NCBI GenBank assembly: GCA_036250195.1 | Contig: JAVHZZ010000006.1 | Coordinates: 170,520,424-170,584,423, forward strand | Source of the DNA: Mixophyes australis | Taxonomy: Eukaryota > Chordata > Amphibia > Anura > Limnodynastidae | Direction: 5' to 3' | Length of the DNA: 64,000 bases | Shown: positions 59,271 through 64,000 of the stretch, in pieces | Position numbering within the stretch: position 1 is the first letter of the stretch | How the letters are laid out: each line of letters begins with the position of its first letter | Made by a program: the position numbers and the translations under genes | Notes under the pieces: model-generated | The model's input: only the letters and a program-made list of their open reading frames with translations | What the model was told of the DNA's origin: nothing | Database searches by the model: none

Positions 59271-60800
59271 TTGAATCATGATTCATGAATCATGAATCAT
59301 GAATCGAATCATAAATCATGAATTGAATCATAAATCATGAATCATTAAATGAATCATGAATTAAATCATGAATCATGAATTGAATCATAAATCATGAATT
59401 GAATCATAAATCATGAATCATTAAATGAATCATGAATTGAATCATGAATCATGAATCGAATCATGATTCATGTATCATGAATCGAATCATAAATCATGAA
59501 TTGAATCATAAATCATGCATCATTAAATGCATCATGAATTGAATCATGAATCATGAATTAAATCATGAATCATGAATTTAATCATGAATCATGAATTGAA
59601 TCATGAATCATGAATCATAATTCATGAAATGAATCATAAATTGAATCATGTATCATGAATCATGAATTGAATCATGAATCATGAATTGAATCATGAATCA
59701 TGAATTATGAATTGAATCATGAATTGAATCATGAATCACGAATCATGAATTAAATCATGAATCATGAATTGAATCATGAATCATGAATTGAATCATGAAT
59801 CATGAATTATGAATTGAATCATAAATCATGAATCGAATCATGATTCATGAATCATGAGTCAAGAATTGAATCATGATTCATGAATCATGAATCGAATCAG
59901 GATTCATGAATCATGAATCATGAATCCAATCATGATTCATGAATCATGATTCATGAAATAAATCATGATTCATGAATCAAATCATGACTCATGAATCATG
60001 AATCATGAATCGAATCATGATTCATGAATCATGAATCGAATCATGAATCTTGAATCATGAATTGAATCATGATTCATGAATCATGAATCATGAATCGAAT
60101 CATGAATTGAATCATGATTCATGAATCATGAATCGAATCAGGATTCATGAATCATGAATCATGAATCCAATCATGATTCATGAATCATGATTCATGAAAT
60201 AAATCATGATTCATGAATCAAATCATGATTCATGAATCATGAATCATGAATCGAATCATGATTCATGAATCATGAATCGAATCATGAATCTTGAATCATG
60301 AATTGAATCATGATTCATGAATCATGAATCATGAATCGAATCATGAATTATGAATCATGAATCATGAATCGATTAATGATTCATGAATCATGAATCATGA
60401 ATCGAATCATGAATCATGAATCGAATCATAAATCATGAATTGAATCATAAATCATGAATCATTAAATGAATCATTATTCATGAATCATGAATCATGAATC
60501 GAATCATGATTTATGAATCATGAATCATGAATCGAATCATGATTTATGAATCGAATCATGATTCATGAATCACGAATCATGAATCGAATCATGATTCATG
60601 AATCATGAATCATGATTCATGAATCATCAATCATGAATCGAATCATGATTCATGAATCATGAATCATGATTCATGAATCATCAATCATGAATCGAATCAT
60701 GATTCATGAATCGAATCATGATTCATGAATCATGAATCATGAATCGAATCATAAATCATGAATTGAATCATAAATCATGAATCATTAAATGAATCATGAA
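59271..60800 (+). repeat. D-like monomer in the third superblock
   Basis: Markers: ATGCATC 59527, single CATAATTC near 59616, GAGTCAAG 59857, CATTATTC near 60473. It includes a 241-bp tandem duplication (CAGGATTC at 59898 and 60139; GAAATAAATC at 59955 and 60196) and a 54-bp duplication (CATCAATC at 60625 and 60679). It corresponds to 52.0-53.0 kb at about +7.5 kb. Confidence 0.65.
59872..60353 (+). repeat. 241-bp tandem duplication
   Basis: CAGGATTC at 59898 and 60139 and GAAATAAATC at 59955 and 60196 give a constant 241-bp offset. The first copy has TGACTCA (59985), where the second has the usual TGATTCA, so that substitution is younger than the duplication or was corrected in one copy. 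Confidence 0.78.
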
Positions 60801-62040
60801 TTGAATCATGAATCATGAATTAAATCATGAATCATGAATTGAATCATGAATCATGAATTGAATCATGAATCATGAATTGAATCATGAATCATGAATCATG
60901 AATTGAATCATGAATCAAATCATGATTCATGAATTTAATCATGAATTGAATCATGAATCATGAATTGAATCATGATTTATGAATCATGAATTGAATCATG
61001 ATTCATAAATCATGAATAATGAATCGAATCATAAATCATGATTTGAATCATGATTCATGAATCATAAATCATGAATCGAATCATAAATTTTGAATTGAAT
61101 CATAAATCATGAATCGTTAAATGAATCATGAATTAAATCATGAAACATGAATTGAATCATAAATCATGAATTGAATCATAAATCATGAATCATTAAATGA
61201 ATCATGAATTGAATCATGAATCATGAATCATGAATCGAATCATGATTCATGAATCATGAATCATGAATCCAATCATGATTCATGAATCATGATTCATGAA
61301 TTAAATCATGATTCATTAATCAAATCATGATTCATAAATCATGAATCATGAATCGAATCATGAAATATGAATCATGAATCATGAATCGAATCATGAATCA
61401 TGAATCGAATCATAAATCATGAATTGAATCATAAATCATTAAATGAATCATGATTCATGAATCATGAATCATGAATCGAATCATGATTTATGAATCATGA
61501 ATCATGAATCGAATCATGATTCATGAATCATGAATCATGAATCGAATCATGATTCATGAATCATGAATCATGAATCGAATCATGATTCATGAATCGAATC
61601 ATGATTCATGAATTACAAATCATGGATCGAATCATGATTCATGAATCGAATCATGATTCATGAATCACGAATCATGGATCGAATCATGATTCATGAATCG
61701 AATCATGATTCATGAATCACGAATCATGGATCGAATCATGAATCATGAATCGAATCATAAATCATGAATTGAATCATAAATCATGAATCATTAAATGAAT
61801 CATGATTCATGAATCATGAATCATGAATCGAATCATGATTCATGAATCATGAATCATGAATCGAATCATGATTCATGAATCGAATCATGATTCAAGAATC
61901 ACAAATCATGGATCGAATCATGATTCATGAATCGAATCATGATTCATGAATCATGAATCATGAATCGAATCATGATTCATGAATCATGAATCATGAATTG
62001 AATCATGATTCATGAATCGAATCATGATTCATGAATCATG
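60801..62040 (+). repeat. Mixed D/B block before the final HOR copies
   Basis: Includes CATGATTTGAATC near 61030, a CATCGTTAAATG-like variant (GAATCGTTAAATG near 61113), GAAACATG near 61142, GAATTACAAATC near 61612, TTCAAGAATCAC near 61890 and GGATCG words. The order resembles 53.6-55.1 kb but is shortened. Confidence 0.55.
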
Positions 62041-63240
62041 AATCAAGAATTGAATCATGATTCATGAATTTAATCATGAATTGAATCATGAATCATGAAT
62101 CATAATTCATGAAATGAATCATAAATTGAATCATGTATCATGAATCATGAATTGAATCATGAATCATGAATCATAATTCATGAAATGAATCATAAATTGA
62201 ATCATGTATCATGAATCATAAATTGAATCATGTATCATGAATCATGAATTGAATCATGAATCATGAATTGAATCATGAATTGTCATGAATCACGAATCAT
62301 GAATTGAATCATGAATCATGAATTCAATCATGAATCATGAATTCAATCATGAATCATGAATTATGAATTGAATCATGAATCATGAATCATGAAATGAATC
62401 ATGATTCATGAATCATGAATCAAGAATTGAATCATGATTCATGAATCATGAATCATGAATCGAATCATGATTCATGAATCATGAATCATGAATCCAATCA
62501 TGAATCTTGAATCATGAATTGCATCATGATTCATGAATCATGAATCATGAATCGAATCATAAATTATGAATCATGAATCATGAATCGAATCATGAATCAT
62601 GAATCGAATCATAAATCATGAATTGAATCATAAATCATGAATCATTAAATGAATCATGATTCATGAATCATGAATCATTAAATGAATCATGATTCATGAA
62701 TCATGAATCATTAAATGAATCATGATTCATGAATCATGAATCATGAATCGAATCATGATTCATAAATCATGAATCATGAATCGAATCATGATTCATGAAT
62801 CGAATCATGATTCATAAATCGAATCATGATTCATGAATCACGAATCATGAATTGACTCATGATTCATGAATCATGAATCATGAATCAAATCATGATTCAT
62901 GAATCATGAATCATGAATCGAATCATAAATCATGAATTGAATCATAAATCATGAATCATTAAATGAATCATGAATTGAATCATGATTCATGAATCGAATC
63001 ATGCTTCATGAATCACGAATCATGAATCGAATCATGATTCATGAATCGAATCATGATTCATAAATCGAATCATGATTCATGAATCACGAATCATGAATCG
63101 AATCATGATTCATGAATCATGAATCATGAATCGAAACATGATTCATGAATCATGAATCATGAATCGAATCATAAATCATGAATTGAATCATAAATCATGA
63201 ATCATTAAATGAATCATGAATTGAATCATGATTCATGAAT
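62041..63240 (+). repeat. Late HOR with GAATTC cluster, copy 5
   Basis: Doublet 62101 and 62172; a 2-bp deletion giving GAATTGTCATG at about 62278; GAATTC 62320 and 62339; GCATC 62521; TGACTCA at 62853; GAAACATG near 63133. Three CATTAAATG modules follow GCATC instead of two. Confidence 0.73.
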
Positions 63241-64000
63241 CGAATCATGATTCATGAATCATGAATCAAGAATTGAATCATGATTCATGAATTTAATCAT
63301 GAATTGAATCATGAATCATGAATCATAATTCATGAAATGAATCATAAATTGAATCATGTATCATGAATCATGAATTGAATCATGAATCATGAATCATAAT
63401 TCATGAAATGAATCATAAATTGAATCATGTATCATGAATCATAAATTGAATCATGTATCATGAATCATGAATTGAATCATGAATCATGAATTAAATCATG
63501 AATTGAATCATGAATCACGAATCATGAATTGAATCATGAATCATGAATTCAATCATGAATCATGAATTCAATAATGAATCATGAATTCAATCATGAATCA
63601 TGAATTCAATCATGAATCATGAATTCAATCATGAATCATGAATTCAATCATGAATCATGAATTATGAATTGAATCATGAATCATGAATCATGAAATGAAT
63701 CATGAATCATGAATCAAATCATGATTCATGAATTGAATCATGAATCATGAATCATGAATCATGAATCGAATCATGATTCATGAATCATGAATCAAGAATT
63801 GAATCATGATTCATGAATCATGAATCATGAATCGAATCATGATTCATGAATCATGAATCATGAATCGAATCATGATTCATGAATCATGAATCATGAATCC
63901 AATCATGAATCTTGAATCATGAATTGCATCATGATTCATGAATCATGAATCATGAATCGAATCATAAATTATGAATCATGAATCATGAATCGAATGATGA
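63241..64000 (+). repeat. Late HOR with GAATTC cluster, copy 6 (cut by window end)
   Basis: Doublet 63324 and 63395; six GAATTC sites; GCATC 63926; then GAATGATG at the very end of the window. It runs on past position 64000. Confidence 0.75.
63545..63658 (+). repeat. 19-bp repeats with GAATTC, six units
   Basis: Sites at 63545, 63564, 63583, 63602, 63621 and 63640, exactly 19 bp apart. This is the longest such cluster in the window, against two or three units in the other five copies. Confidence 0.93.

Larger units (their letters stand above)
1..64000 (+). repeat. Satellite array of 5-bp and 7-bp words
   Basis: The whole window is tandem satellite. The core 7-mer is GAATCAT (five A/T of seven bases); common 7-bp variants are GATTCAT, AAATCAT, GAATCAC, GAATTAT and GAATCTT. 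These are punctuated by 5-mers GAATC or GAATT, which give the junctions ATCGAATC and ATTGAATC. Pure runs of the 7-mer are short; the longest I saw is five GAATCAT near 35310-35345. Nearly every word contains GANTC, and most word junctions contain CATG or TCATGA. The array has no edge in the window. Its polarity is constant: the CATTAAATG module and the 5-mers always read the same way. No unique sequence of even 50 bp was found. This is a eukaryotic-type satellite of unknown family. Confidence 0.97.

Noticed and set aside
1..64000. Very many ATG codons that could start small proteins
   Set aside because: Each ATG in the standard words meets TGA within a few codons, on both strands. Nothing resembles a protein beyond the repeat itself.
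1..64000. CRISPR array (short direct repeats with spacers)
   Set aside because: The 'spacers' are the same 5- and 7-bp words, repeat length varies, there is no leader and no cas gene. This is satellite DNA.
1..64000. Telomeric repeat
   Set aside because: A 7-bp unit recalls the plant telomere length, but the sequence has no G-rich run, is far too variable, and includes 5-bp words and kilobase-scale HORs.
1..64000. Human-type satellite II/III
   Set aside because: Those derive from CATTC/GAATG with GGAAT units. The 5-mer here is GAATC or GAATT and most of the array is a 7-mer, so the likeness is only one of style.

Overview
The window is one unbroken block of satellite DNA. All 64,000 bases are built from two kinds of short word on the + strand: 7-bp words (GAATCAT and variants such as GATTCAT, AAATCAT, GAATCAC, GAATTAT) and 5-bp words (GAATC, GAATT, TAAAT). 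I find no gene, RNA gene, transposon, CRISPR array or unique-sequence island, and the array runs off both ends of the window. A gene-free AT-rich block of this size with nested higher-order repeats (HORs) is typical of eukaryotic constitutive heterochromatin (centromeric, pericentromeric, subtelomeric, sex or B chromosome). I do not recognise the satellite family and cannot name the organism.

Four levels of organisation are visible. Level 1 is the 5- and 7-bp words. Level 2 is short composite repeats made of one 5-mer plus several 7-mers (19, 26 and 33 bp). Level 3 is HOR monomers of about 0.5-2.6 kb, marked by private variants. Level 4 is superblocks of several kilobases in which ordered monomers are copied together. 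All copies are head-to-tail; I saw no inverted large module.

Layout: 1-4704 holds a 1.48-kb HOR (family A0, private marker AAATGGCG). 4705-5479 is a transition. 5480-14583 is an almost perfect 4,552-bp tandem duplication (family B). 14584-15770 is a decayed third B piece. 15771-40596 is a field of two related monomers, here called D-A and D-B, in the order AABABB, interrupted by a B-family module (26171-28330), then AABABB again. 40597-64000 is organised in roughly 6-7.5-kb superblocks that mix B-like and D-like modules and carry a new subfamily mutation creating clusters of GAATTC.

The interest lies in the array itself. One A-to-T change turns the 7-mer into its own reverse complement, so the array is a mosaic of strand-flipped units rich in perfect palindromes. 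The unit also places TGA on both strands, so no long reading frame can form. The nested duplications carry enough private variants and indels to reconstruct the relative order of events. Coordinates of repeat boundaries are hand-aligned and should be read as good to about 10-50 bp unless a marker position is given.
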